A stretch of DNA of 64,000 bases from Clostridia bacterium (GTDB taxonomy: Bacteria; Bacillota; Clostridia; Christensenellales; Borkfalkiaceae), in contig CAAFMS010000010.1 in NCBI GenBank assembly GCA_900764105.1, positions 186,001-250,000 of the forward strand, read 5' to 3'. Shown here piece after piece: positions 40,869 to 48,990 of the stretch (positions are counted from its first letter, which is position 1; each line of letters begins with the position of its first letter). The notes under the pieces are model-generated. The model was given only the letters and a program-made list of their open reading frames with translations, was not told where the DNA came from and made no database searches. The position numbers were made by a program, and so were the translations under genes.

Positions 40869-42207
40869 AAACGACAAGGGCGAAAAGACGACGAGAGAAG
40901 AAAGGGCGGAAGTCGCTTCCTCGGAAAACATAGAAACGAACGTGAAGCCGGTCGGGAAAGGAAACGCAAAAGAAACCGCCGCGGCTGCATTGGGGAAGAT
41001 ATGCGAACTGTGGAAAAAATACGAACTTGCGGTTTTTGCGGTAATTCTACTCGTTTTCGCGATGCTTGCGAGGGGTTCGTATTTCGATTTCAAGTCGGGC
41101 GATTATAATTCTTTTCTCGTAAAATGGTTCGACGAGATAAAGGCTCTCGGCGGTTTTAAGGGTTTTGCTTCGACAATCGGCGATTATACGCCGATGTACA
41201 AGTACATAATTACTATATTGACGTATATACCCGCCGATAGTCTGTATTTATACAAGGCGGTTTCGTGCATATTCGACGCCGTTTTAGCGTTTTACGTCGG
41301 GTTAATCGTAAGGCATTTTACGAAAAACGACGTAACCGCGCTTATAGGCTACGGCGTTACTCTGTTTTTGCCGAACGTATTTTTAAACAGCGGCGTATGG
41401 GCGCAATGCGACAGTATTTTCACTTGTTTCACGATTATGAGTTTCTACTATATGCTTCGCGGTAACGATATTACTTCGATGGTAATGTACGGAATTTCCA
41501 TATCGTTCAAGATACAGGCGATTTTCTACGCCCCCGTGATAGTGATAGCGGTTTTAAGAGGTAAGATAAAGTTGACGGCGTTCCCGTTTATATTCGTATC
41601 GTACATACTGTGCGCCGTTCCCGCGGTGATAGCGGGAATGAATCCGATAGACGCCCTGATCGGGGCATATTTAAAGCAGGTCGGCGAGTATTCGAGACTT
41701 ACGTTAAACGCCCCGAATTTGTACCAGTTCTTATCGGACGCGTATATGACGAACGAAAACATATCGCAGATGATGGTATTCGCTTCGCTCGGAATAGCGG
41801 CGATAATCGCAATCGGGTTTTACAAGTATAAAGGCGAAACGGACGATAAAAAGTGGCTTCTGACGGCTTACGTTTTTGCGGTAACGATACCTTATATACT
41901 TCCGCACATGCACGAGAGGTATTACTATCTGGCGGATATTTTCGCTGTGATATTCGCTTGCGTGTACGCGAAAAAGGCGTACGTCGCGGTTCTCACGATT
42001 TACCCGTCGATGAGGGTCGTTATGCGGTATCTGTTCGATTTGAAAAACACGAAAACAGATTTCAAGGCGTTGGCGATTATAATGCTTATAGGAATCGTGG
42101 CGTTATTTCAGATAGTATATTCCGAGTTTTCCGCAGATAAAACGGATAAAAAGGGACTTCAAAATAAAAAAACGCCGAAAGAGGAAGAGAGAAGTGCAAC
42201 AGACTAA
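40858..42207 (+). CDS. Gpi18-like (GT-C) glycosyltransferase
   Basis: 449 residues. A charged 50-residue N-terminus, then about ten membrane helices. The loops carry SGDYNSFLVKWFDEI, DYTPMYKYII and LNSGVWAQCDSIFTCFTIMS, and near the end LPHMHERYYYLADIFAV. These are the hallmarks of bacterial Gpi18/COG5542 mannosyltransferase-like proteins using polyprenyl-phosphate sugars. It pairs with a GtrA protein (14-bp overlap), which supports lipid-linked sugar transfer. Confidence 0.85.
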   Translation: MVFKNDKGEKTTREERAEVASSENIETNVKPVGKGNAKETAAAALGKICELWKKYELAVFAVILLVFAMLARGSYFDFKSGDYNSFLVKWFDEIKALGGFKGFASTIGDYTPMYKYIITILTYIPADSLYLYKAVSCIFDAVLAFYVGLIVRHFTKNDVTALIGYGVTLFLPNVFLNSGVWAQCDSIFTCFTIMSFYYMLRGNDITSMVMYGISISFKIQAIFYAPVIVIAVLRGKIKLTAFPFIFVSYILCAVPAVIAGMNPIDALIGAYLKQVGEYSRLTLNAPNLYQFLSDAYMTNENISQMMVFASLGIAAIIAIGFYKYKGETDDKKWLLTAYVFAVTIPYILPHMHERYYYLADIFAVIFACVYAKKAYVAVLTIYPSMRVVMRYLFDLKNTKTDFKALAIIMLIGIVALFQIVYSEFSADKTDKKGLQNKKTPKEEERSATD

Positions 42208-42664
42208 AAAACAACTGTTTTGGGAAATATTAAGATTTCTGATAGTCGGCGGAACTGCGACGATAGTCGATTACGCGATTTCCTATGTGTTTTACCACTG
42301 GTTATTACCCCCCGACCTTATAGGGCTTACGCTGTCGCTTATCATATCGACGGCGGCGGGGTTTTGCGTAGGACTTGTCGTGAATTGGCTCTTGTCGATA
42401 ACGTTCGTATTCAAACAGGTTACGGACGAGGAGAAATCGAAGTCGGGCAAATCGTTTCTGATATTCGCCGTCATAGGGCTTATAGGGCTTGGGCTTACGG
42501 AAGTCGGAATGCATCTCGGAGTGAAGTTTTTGCCCGAGATAACGCTTTTCGGAGTGACGGAGTTTTTAGGCGAAGCGTGGAAATGGTGGATAAGTAAAGT
42601 AGTGATGACGTGTACCGTACTCGTATGGAATTACGTCGGAAGAAAATTACTGATATTCAAATAA
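42194..42664 (+). CDS. GtrA-family membrane protein
   Basis: 156 residues, four membrane helices, with FLIVGGTATIVDYAISYVFY at the start and a VLVWNYVGRKLLIF ending, the GtrA signature. Such proteins are thought to flip or handle polyprenyl-linked sugars for a neighbouring glycosyltransferase. GTG start behind AGAGGAA. Confidence 0.92.
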   Translation: MQQTKKQLFWEILRFLIVGGTATIVDYAISYVFYHWLLPPDLIGLTLSLIISTAAGFCVGLVVNWLLSITFVFKQVTDEEKSKSGKSFLIFAVIGLIGLGLTEVGMHLGVKFLPEITLFGVTEFLGEAWKWWISKVVMTCTVLVWNYVGRKLLIFK

Positions 42665-42708
42665 TATTATTTAAGCAAGACAACGGCGGCGGACAAAGCC
42701 GCCGAAAC

Positions 42709-43067
42709 GGGGGTGTACCGGATTCGACTGGATAGAAAAGGGAAAGTATAAGCATACCGTAGGATTCGACTACGAAAAAACGATAGACTTAAATTTAAAT
42801 GCAAATAACAACAATTTTGCTCTCGCTGCCTAATTAACGCGGCGATGTCGTATTACGGAGACCTATCGGCTGTAAATGCGGCATAATCTGAGGATAGGAA
42901 ACGTCGGTAGCGTTTTAATTGCGGCGCGATTGATGAATTAAGCAAGATACGGTTAAGGTAGCCGGTATTCAGACAGCCTTAGCAAGAGATTAAGAGTAAT
43001 ACTAAGTATGTAGAAGGCTTTTCGGTTTTTATGCAAGACAGGAGTTCAACTCTCCTCACCTCCACCA
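42709..43067 (+). ncRNA. ssrA: tmRNA
   Basis: 359 nt. Acceptor GGGGGTG (42709-42715) pairs with CACCTCC (43057-43063), one G-U; CCA is encoded; the T-arm is GGAGTTCAACTCTCC. The tag frame at 42801-42833 reads ANNNNFALAA-stop, so the full tag is (A)ANNNNFALAA. With SmpB and RNase R it rescues stalled ribosomes. Confidence 0.97.
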
Positions 43068-43110
43068 AAAACGTGACGGACGAGCATTTTGCTCGTCCGT
43101 CACGTTTTTT
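43067..43110 (+). terminator. Terminator of tmRNA
   Basis: An 19-bp perfect stem (AAAACGTGACGGACGAGCA and its inverse) with a 3-nt loop and T-run, starting at the CCA end. Confidence 0.92.
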
Positions 43111-43154
43111 GATTAAGAAGCGGCATAGGAGGAGAGTTGAACTGAGAGCGGCGA

Positions 43155-43435
43155 GTTAGCCATTAGAGAGTTAAAGTAATCAAGCCTTAAAGCCGTCTTT
43201 TTTGCTCCTTGCGGCAAATCTTTGCTTGAAGTACGCTCGTACATCGGCGCAAACCTTTACCACAATGACCTAAGAAATACGGCTTTAAGGTGCGAAGCAT
43301 TTTAACGACGAAAAATTTATGGTAATCAAAGAAAGACAAACGCGATAATGCTTGTGTAAAATAAGCGAGTTTAACGCCGATTTAATAGATTTTTCGTTGT
43401 TAAAACTTAATTATTTTAACACTCTAATGGCTAAG
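43155..43435. mobile_element. MITE-like element with 26-bp inverted termini
   Basis: The left end GTTAGCCATTAGAGAGTTAA (first 20 of 26) is inverted at 43410-43435 with a few mismatches. A second inverted pair (GCCTTAAAGCCGT / ACGGCTTTAAGGTGC) lies inside. There is no ORF. It lies between the two copies of the tmRNA 3' end. A related word, AACTCGCTAACGGCTAA, is seen at 38049. Confidence 0.6.
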
Positions 43436-43480
43436 GGTCGTAAAAACAGTCCTGCGGACTGTTTTTAGCGGCTGACCGAA

Positions 43481-43532
43481 GATTTTTGCAAAGCAATAAA
43501 AATTTGTTATAACGGAATGCTTTGCAAAAATC
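43481..43532. repeat. Inverted repeat inside the tmRNA duplication
   Basis: GATTTTTGCAAAGCA and its perfect inverse TGCTTTGCAAAAATC around a loop of about 22 bp. Preceded by another hairpin (AAAAACAGTCC...GGACTGTTTTT, 43443-43467). Confidence 0.6.
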
Positions 43533-43539
43533 AAGAGGA

Positions 43540-43646
43540 AACTCTCCTCACCTCAACCAAAAACGTGACGGACGAGCAAAATGTTCGTCCGTCACGTTTT
43601 TTTATTAAGAAGCGGCAATGAAGGAGAGTTGAACTGAGAGCGACGA
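43540..43646 (+). repeat. Second copy of the tmRNA 3' end and terminator
   Basis: About 107 bp matching 43048-43154: AACTCTCCTCACCTC(A)ACCA, the GTGACGGACGAGCA hairpin, then TTATTAAGAAGCGGCA and GAGAGTTGAACTGAGAGCG. A few substitutions only. Arrangement expected of attL/attR or of a tandem duplication at ssrA. Confidence 0.85.
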
Positions 43647-43658
43647 CCCTACGGGCAG

Positions 43659-43691
43659 TAAATATCCACCCGCGTAGCGGGTGGATATTTA
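43659..43691. terminator. 15-bp hairpin after the peptide cassette
   Basis: TAAATATCCACCCGC / GCGGGTGGATATTTA with loop GTA. On the minus strand it lies 80 bp past the peptide gene at 43771 and could end that transcript; a T-rich stretch is on the plus side. Confidence 0.45.
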
Positions 43692-43770
43692 ACGGTTCTA
43701 TGATTTTTTTGTGGAACGATATTTAAAAACCACGCTATAAGTCGATTATCGTCAGAAAATGGTTTTTTAT

Positions 43771-43899
43771 TTATTGCCAAACATCAAATTCTTCGCCATC
43801 GTAAACGCCTCTTTCGGTTGGGTTCAGGTTTGCGCTTGTTGCTATTGCGTCGGGCAGAATAGTAATCGTAAGTTCCGGCTTTTTGTATTCCTTTTTCAT
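43771..43899 (-). CDS. 42-residue acidic peptide (paralogue 1), coupled to the secreted protein
   Basis: Starts MKKEYKKPELTITILPD and ends RGVYDGEEFDVWQ. AAAGGAG lies 6 nt before the ATG, and the ATG overlaps the stop of the secreted-protein gene (ATGA). The peptide at 45626 has the same length and the same pattern (KEY..PEL, G-[VI]-Y-[DE]-GEE-x-D-x-WQ). Its N-terminus resembles the small KKYEKPE-type peptides common in gut Clostridia, some of which are RiPP-precursor-like; no maturase is visible. Function unknown. Confidence 0.75.
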   Translation of the reverse strand: MKKEYKKPELTITILPDAIATSANLNPTERGVYDGEEFDVWQ

Positions 43900-45383
43900 A
43901 ATGCGCTCCTTTTTATTACGACGGTGAAACGGTTGCCGGAGCGGGTCTTGGAGATTATATTATCCCCTCTTATTTCTTTGTCGTTTACGATAAGCGAAAA
44001 CGGCGTTTCGGCGCCTATTTCGAGCGTTATCGTATTTTCGTCGGACGCGACGAAAGTAGCCGAGTTGGCGGCGTTAATACTTGTTTCGGTTTTCGCAATG
44101 CCCGCGGTATTTTCAAAAATATCGACGGTAATATTCGCAACTTTCGAGAGATATTCTGAAAGAATTTCCTTTTGCGCTCCGTCCGTTTTTTTGTCGAGAA
44201 ATGCTTTTGTCGCTACAAAGTATACGTTTCTCGAATTGTCGTTTTCGTTATAGTCGCAAAATATTCTTTCGGTCGTACCGTCGCCGTATTTCACGGTAAG
44301 AAACGCCCGAGCGGAGAAGTATCTGCCGTAGTTAGTCTCTTTTATAGATTTTATTGTCGCCCGAAGAACAAGTTCGCCGTTGTTAAACGCAAGTTTGCTG
44401 TCTTTTTTAAGAAGGAAAATTGCGGGTTTGCCGCTGCTTTCGTCGGTGAATTCCTCGTTTCCGATAAGGTCTTTTGGCATTACTATAACGCCCATTTCTT
44501 CGATATACTTTTCGCATTGAAGAAAACTGTATTCTTTGAAGTTTGCCGTAAATCTTATGCCCGTTTCTTCCAAGGTGGGTTTAAGACGAATACTCGCTCC
44601 TTCCGCCATTTTAAAGTCGGCGACTACCGCGTTTATTTCGCCGCTCTCCAGAGAGACCGTATTTGCTTTGTAAAGATTTTCGTTTACTTCCCAACCTAAA
44701 AACAGACCGCCGCAGTCGATCGGTTTATCGGGTAAAATGTCGCCTTTATCGACATATACGCCGACTTCTTTGTTTTGTTCGTCTCTTAATTCAAGACTGT
44801 TTATGCAAATGTTTGTAACGGGTTTGTTCGCAGGATCGCGGGCAAAGACGATGCTTCTTACATATCCGTCCGAGTCGGCGTATAACTCTGAAGAAAAAGA
44901 TTTTTCTCCGAATTTTCCGCCTGGAATTTTTATTGTTTCTTTTATATCTCCAAGCGAGCCGTTGGATATTTCGTTGATATTATAAGCGTTAAGAACGGGA
45001 CTTACTGATCCCGGATAGGCAAACGATAAGACAATCGTTTTAAATCTTTCAGACGGAATAGGGTTTACGAAGCGAACGACAAACGCTTTATTTGTGTTGT
45101 TTGATCCGCAAGAGGACGACAAATAAATAAACGGCTTGTCGGTTTCAACTTCGATGCCGATGACTTTTTCAGCCGCGAAGAAATAGTTTGCTACGGGTAA
45201 ACCCGATATGATTTCATCTGCCAACTGACATACGAAATAGTCGTTTGTTGCATCGTATTTTTGATTAGCAACGTAAGTAAAACCCTGTTCTGCTTTTGTT
45301 TCTTTTGTAGTAATAAAGTTACCGTAAAAGATGACAGACGCAAGCAAGAACAAACCTAAAAAAATTTGCGCTATGCGTTTCAT
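43896..45383 (-). CDS. Secreted protein of unknown function
   Basis: 495 residues with a signal peptide (MKRIAQIFLGLFLLASVIFY) and no later membrane helix. The N-terminal half looks like a carbohydrate-binding-type beta sandwich. Residues about 275-420 carry GIRFTANFKEYSF, MGVIVMPKDLIG, GRYFSARAFLTVKYGDG and a final helix, a domain order I have seen in secreted proteins of gut Clostridia but cannot name. The C-terminal 75 residues are beta-rich. RBS TTGGGGGC. Middle gene of a peptide-protein-peptide cassette. Confidence 0.75.
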   Translation of the reverse strand: MKRIAQIFLGLFLLASVIFYGNFITTKETKAEQGFTYVANQKYDATNDYFVCQLADEIISGLPVANYFFAAEKVIGIEVETDKPFIYLSSSCGSNNTNKAFVVRFVNPIPSERFKTIVLSFAYPGSVSPVLNAYNINEISNGSLGDIKETIKIPGGKFGEKSFSSELYADSDGYVRSIVFARDPANKPVTNICINSLELRDEQNKEVGVYVDKGDILPDKPIDCGGLFLGWEVNENLYKANTVSLESGEINAVVADFKMAEGASIRLKPTLEETGIRFTANFKEYSFLQCEKYIEEMGVIVMPKDLIGNEEFTDESSGKPAIFLLKKDSKLAFNNGELVLRATIKSIKETNYGRYFSARAFLTVKYGDGTTERIFCDYNENDNSRNVYFVATKAFLDKKTDGAQKEILSEYLSKVANITVDIFENTAGIAKTETSINAANSATFVASDENTITLEIGAETPFSLIVNDKEIRGDNIISKTRSGNRFTVVIKRSAL

Positions 45384-45571
45384 TGTAAGCCCCCAAATAA
45401 AAAAATATTATGAAAAATATACCGCATAAAGGTATACTGTTCAAACAAAATAATACTGTTTCGGTAAAAAGAAAAATTTCTTTAAAATAATTATCTTTAT
45501 AAGTTATTTTTCAAAGATTTAAAATAAAACAGCAATTAAAAATGCGTGATATTATAACCAAATATAGTAGC

Positions 45572-45612
45572 AATAAAAAAAGACAAAGATGCCCCAACGT
45601 TTTGGCAAATAA
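45572..45612 (-). terminator. Possible terminator between peptide 2 and the secreted protein
   Basis: On the minus strand TTGCCAAAACGTTGGGGCA precedes CTTTGTCTTTTTTTATTG. The stem is short and imperfect, so partial read-through is possible. A TATAAT at 45557-45552 further on could start a second transcript. Confidence 0.35.
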
Positions 45613-45625
45613 GAATAATCGTTTT

Positions 45626-45754
45626 TTATTGCCATTTGTCGGGTTCTTCGCCTTCGTAAATACCGCTCTCGCTCGACTTCAACTCTTCGCTTGCAGTTAA
45701 TACGTCGAGTAAATCGATAATATTCAATTCTGGTTCTTCGTATTCCTTATTCAT
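45626..45754 (-). CDS. 42-residue acidic peptide (paralogue 2)
   Basis: Starts MNKEYEEPELNIIDLLD and ends SGIYEGEEPDKWQ; same length and anchors as the peptide at 43771, with a divergent centre. RBS is weak (AAAGAGAA). First coding gene after a strong promoter, 240 bp upstream of the secreted-protein gene. Confidence 0.7.
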   Translation of the reverse strand: MNKEYEEPELNIIDLLDVLTASEELKSSESGIYEGEEPDKWQ

Positions 45755-45766
45755 TGCGTATTCTCT

Positions 45767-45820
45767 TTAAGAATAGCCATAGAGAATTGAGCCTAAGCGA
45801 TTCAAATCTCTGATGGACAA
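45767..45820 (-). CDS. Possible 17-codon leader peptide
   Basis: TTG start 10 nt after GAGGAG; reads SIRDLNRLGSILYGYS after the initiator and stops 12 nt before the peptide gene. It lies in the 5' leader of the peptide-2 transcript. Tentative. Confidence 0.3.
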   Translation of the reverse strand: MSIRDLNRLGSILYGYS

Positions 45821-45855
45821 CGATAAATAACTCCTCAGTGAAAAATTTGAGAAAA

Positions 45856-45884
45856 ATTATAGCACAAAGTTTCATAATAATCAA
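45856..45884 (-). promoter_or_regulatory. Promoter of the peptide / secreted-protein cassette
   Basis: Minus strand TTGATT (45884-45879), 17 bp, TATAAT (45861-45856) preceded by TTGTGC. The leader of about 95 nt reaches peptide 2. Confidence 0.8.
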
Positions 45885-46066
45885 ATAAAATGAAGTCTTT
45901 TTTCAAAAAAAATATAAAAAAGTTTAAAAATAGTACGTTTTCTTGTAAATTATCTCCAAAAATTCAAAATTATATAATGGAACTTGGTTGGCATAGCGGC
46001 GCATGGCGGGGATGTTTGCGTTCGCGCGCATTTTGAGATATTTATGAGCTTTTGCGCCGAGCCGTT

Positions 46067-46146
46067 CGAGTATCTTTTTTTTCGAGTATCTTTTTTAAAG
46101 TTATAACACAAACAAAGAGAGACACCCATAAATGCGTGTCTCTTTG
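46067..46146. repeat. Short tandem duplication and hairpin in the gap before the ARH gene
   Basis: TCGAGTATCTTTTTT occurs twice in a row (about 46067-46096). A hairpin CAAAGAGAGACAC/GTGTCTCTTTG follows (46114-46146). The remainder of 45885-46300 is A/T-rich with no ORF I support. Confidence 0.5.
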
Positions 46147-46307
46147 CTTGGTGGAGCGTTAGTACGGCAACGCTCGTTCTCCGGTAAAAAACATTTTTAT
46201 CGATGGTTTTAATACAAATTGAAAATTTATAACCGACGCTATAATACTTATTTAAAGATTATACGCATACGCAACCGCAGGTTGCAAAAATAGCAACGCA
46301 GAATTGG

Positions 46308-46336
46308 TTGCAAAACGTTTTGACTTATTTTATAAT
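46308..46336 (+). promoter_or_regulatory. Promoter of the XRE-ARH gene
   Basis: TTGCAA (46308-46313), 17 bp, TATAAT (46331-46336). The word GGTTGCAAAA occurs twice (46280 and 46306), a possible operator pair for the gene's own HTH. Confidence 0.75.
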
Positions 46337-46364
46337 TGTTTTGAAGAAAAAAGGAGTTACAATA

Positions 46365-47951
46365 ATGAGTATTTCCGAAAAAATTTACGCTTTAAGAACT
46401 AAAAACGACGTTACTCAAGAAGTGCTTGCAGAAAAACTTGAAGTTTCGCGACAATCCGTACAAAAATGGGAGTCGGGCGTAAGTTTGCCGACTATCGATA
46501 AACTTATTACCATAGCGACGATTTTCAACGTTTCCATGGATTATCTTTGCGACAGGGCAGACTCCGCAGTTTTCGACGGCAGGACCGATAAAGAATACGT
46601 CCCCGATTACGGAAAAATGCATTCGTGGGAGTCTTATGCGAAAAGTCTTGAAATCGAATACAGGCAACTCGTCGACGAGGGTAAAGACGTCGATAATTTA
46701 AAGGACGTATTTTCAGCGGTCGAAAAAATGCCGTCGAGCAAACGCAAAGACGAAATTGCCGACTCGCTTTTTAAAATAGTCGATTCTTTGCCGATAAAAG
46801 ACGATTACGGCTACGTCGAACCTAACGATTACAGCGCGATAAAAACGTTAAGCGACGGCTGCTTACCCAATGAAATTTCGGCTGAATCCGACGGCGAAAT
46901 TTTGCTTGACAAAGTAAAGGGCGGCTGGTACGGCAGAATTTGCGGATGTTATCTCGGCAAGCCCGTAGAGTGCATTAAAATGCCGGATTTGAAAAAGGTT
47001 TTAACCCGTACAGGCAATTATCCTTTGCGCAGATATATTGATCTCGAAGATATAGAAAAAATAGATTTGAGCGACGTGAGTTTTCCCATAAAACCGCGTT
47101 CTTATCCCAAAAATTTTAATAAAATGCCGTCTGACGACGACACTAACTATATGCTTATCGCTTACGAAGTTTTAAAGCGTTACGGCAGAGATTTCACTTC
47201 GTCGGACGTTGCCGAAGTATGGCTTTCCACGCAGACGAAGTATGCGTATTGTACAGCCGAAAGGGTTGCTTATATCAACCTTATCAACGGTTACGTTCCG
47301 CCGGAAAGCGGCGAATACAAAAACGCCTATCGCGAATGGATAGGCGCGCAGATTCGTTCCGATTTTTACGGATATATCAACCCCGGCGACCCCGAAACCG
47401 CGGCGGAGATGGCTTATCGCGACGCGCGCGTTTCACACGTTAAAAACGGGGTTTACGGCTCTATGTGGGTTGCCGCGATGATAGCCGAGGCTTACGTTAC
47501 CGATGACGTTAAGCGCATAATTCTTACGGGGCTTTCGCAAATTCCTTCGACTTCGAGATTGCATAAGGCAATTTCGGGCATAATCGAAAACTATGAAAAA
47601 GGCGTTTCGGCGGAGAGTTGCATAACCGATATCAGAACACGCTGGAACGAGGAATCAAGCTACGACTGGTGTCATACGATTTCTAATGCCGAAATAGTTA
47701 CCGCCGCGCTTTTATACGGCGACAAAGATTACGGCAAATCAATCTGTATGGCTGTCGGCGCGTGCTTCGATACAGATTGCAACGGCGCAACCGTAGGTTC
47801 GGTATTAGGTACGGCTATCGGTTATAACGCCATACCGTCATACTGGGAAGACAGAGTAAACGACACTCTTGAAAGTACGCTTGCCGGTTATGGCAGCGTA
47901 TCGATCGGCGATATGGCCGAAAAGACGCTTGGTTTTATCAAAAAGAATTAA
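46365..47951 (+). CDS. XRE helix-turn-helix fused to ADP-ribosylglycohydrolase
   Basis: 528 residues from ATG 46365 (AAGGAG upstream; the in-frame ATG at 46308 lies in the -35). Residues 5-60 are an XRE HTH (NDVTQEVLAEKLEVSRQSVQ). Residues 180-528 are an ARH/DraG-type hydrolase: GGWYGRICGCYLGKPVE, DDDT (257-260), YRDARVSHVKNGVYGSMWVAA and FDTDCNG (468-474), the metal-binding set. It would remove ADP-ribose from a target; no ADP-ribosyltransferase is nearby. Confidence 0.88.
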   Translation: MSISEKIYALRTKNDVTQEVLAEKLEVSRQSVQKWESGVSLPTIDKLITIATIFNVSMDYLCDRADSAVFDGRTDKEYVPDYGKMHSWESYAKSLEIEYRQLVDEGKDVDNLKDVFSAVEKMPSSKRKDEIADSLFKIVDSLPIKDDYGYVEPNDYSAIKTLSDGCLPNEISAESDGEILLDKVKGGWYGRICGCYLGKPVECIKMPDLKKVLTRTGNYPLRRYIDLEDIEKIDLSDVSFPIKPRSYPKNFNKMPSDDDTNYMLIAYEVLKRYGRDFTSSDVAEVWLSTQTKYAYCTAERVAYINLINGYVPPESGEYKNAYREWIGAQIRSDFYGYINPGDPETAAEMAYRDARVSHVKNGVYGSMWVAAMIAEAYVTDDVKRIILTGLSQIPSTSRLHKAISGIIENYEKGVSAESCITDIRTRWNEESSYDWCHTISNAEIVTAALLYGDKDYGKSICMAVGACFDTDCNGATVGSVLGTAIGYNAIPSYWEDRVNDTLESTLAGYGSVSIGDMAEKTLGFIKKN

Positions 47952-48990
47952 CCGATGTAAAAGGGGCGGCTTGAAAGTCGCCTACTTTTTTTACTCCTTT
48001 TTTATTTTCTGCCTTTCGGCAGGGGCAAGACGGCATAAGTCGAAACATTAAAAATGAAAATTTTGTTGCAGTTGAATATATGTGTCGTAAATTAAGGCGA
48101 TGAGTTGAATATTTGCGCGATAATCGACTTATATGCAGACTTTTAATAAATTTAATTGATTGTTGCGGGCGTTTTTTCGAGAGCGTCCGTTATTTTTTAT
48201 GTCGCTTTTTTGCCGTAAATATTCGCTTTGCGTTTTTCAGACAGGTTTACGGCGATTCGATATCCGATTTGATATTTCGGCTTGATAAGGGCGTTTTAAT
48301 CCTTAAAACAACAAAAATACGCGAAAATTCGGGCAAAAATGCGATTTCGAGGGATAAAAACGAATGTAAATCGGCTAACAATTCAAATTCATTTAACCAA
48401 CAAATCGAATTGTTTCGGGAATGATTCGGATTTATAATAAAGGCGTAAAACGGAATTTGGCGGGATATGCGCGAGGCTTATTCTCAGAAATCCCGACAAC
48501 CAAAACCACGACCCCGAAAAACCGAAAAGCGGAAAACCCGAAAACCGAAAATACGCAAACGTAAAAAAATTGCGCAAACTAAAACTAAAAATTACATAAG
48601 ATTTACGTTAGATTTACGATTTTTTCGGCAAAGTTACGTTGTATATGTTATAATTATGGTGTAGTGGTATCGTGACGAATACGAAAGGCAAAATAAAATA
48701 ATAAAAAGTTCGGAAGAGGTAACCTCTTCTTTGCTTACTGCAGTAAGCAAAGAAATCGTTTATAGCATAAGTAACATTCCGAATTGTTGTATACTTAATT
48801 ATAAAATACCGAAAACAAATCAAAAAAACCATATCAAAATAAAATAATGAAATCGGCGCGCGTCGGAAAATGAAACGTAACGAAGCGAAGCAAAAAACGC
48901 AACGGAACGCGGTAAAACGTAACGAAGCGAAGCAAAAACGCAACGAAAACGCAATAAAAACGAGACGCGTCGAAATCAGGGAGAAAAAGA
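47952..48990. other. Long non-coding gap with palindromes and short direct repeats
   Basis: I support no gene here. It contains one copy of the AATCGACTTATA word (48122-48133), simple CCGAAAA/CGAAAAC-rich sequence (about 48490-48570), a TATAAT at 48650-48655 with a weak -35, a 17-bp palindrome (48713-48729), a perfect 26-bp palindrome (48728-48753, core GCTTACTGCAGTAAGC), and a direct repeat of period 42 bp (48873 and 48915, AAACGTAACGAAGCGAAGCA). It is probably the control region of the carbohydrate locus. Confidence 0.6.

Noticed and set aside
48113..48424. 103-codon open frame in the long gap
   Set aside because: No RBS, Arg/Phe/Cys-rich composition unlike neighbouring proteins, and overlap with the recurrent 13-mer; no support as a gene.
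48870..48955. Possible CRISPR or tandem-repeat array
   Set aside because: Only two units with a 42-bp period, no spacers of regular length and no cas genes.
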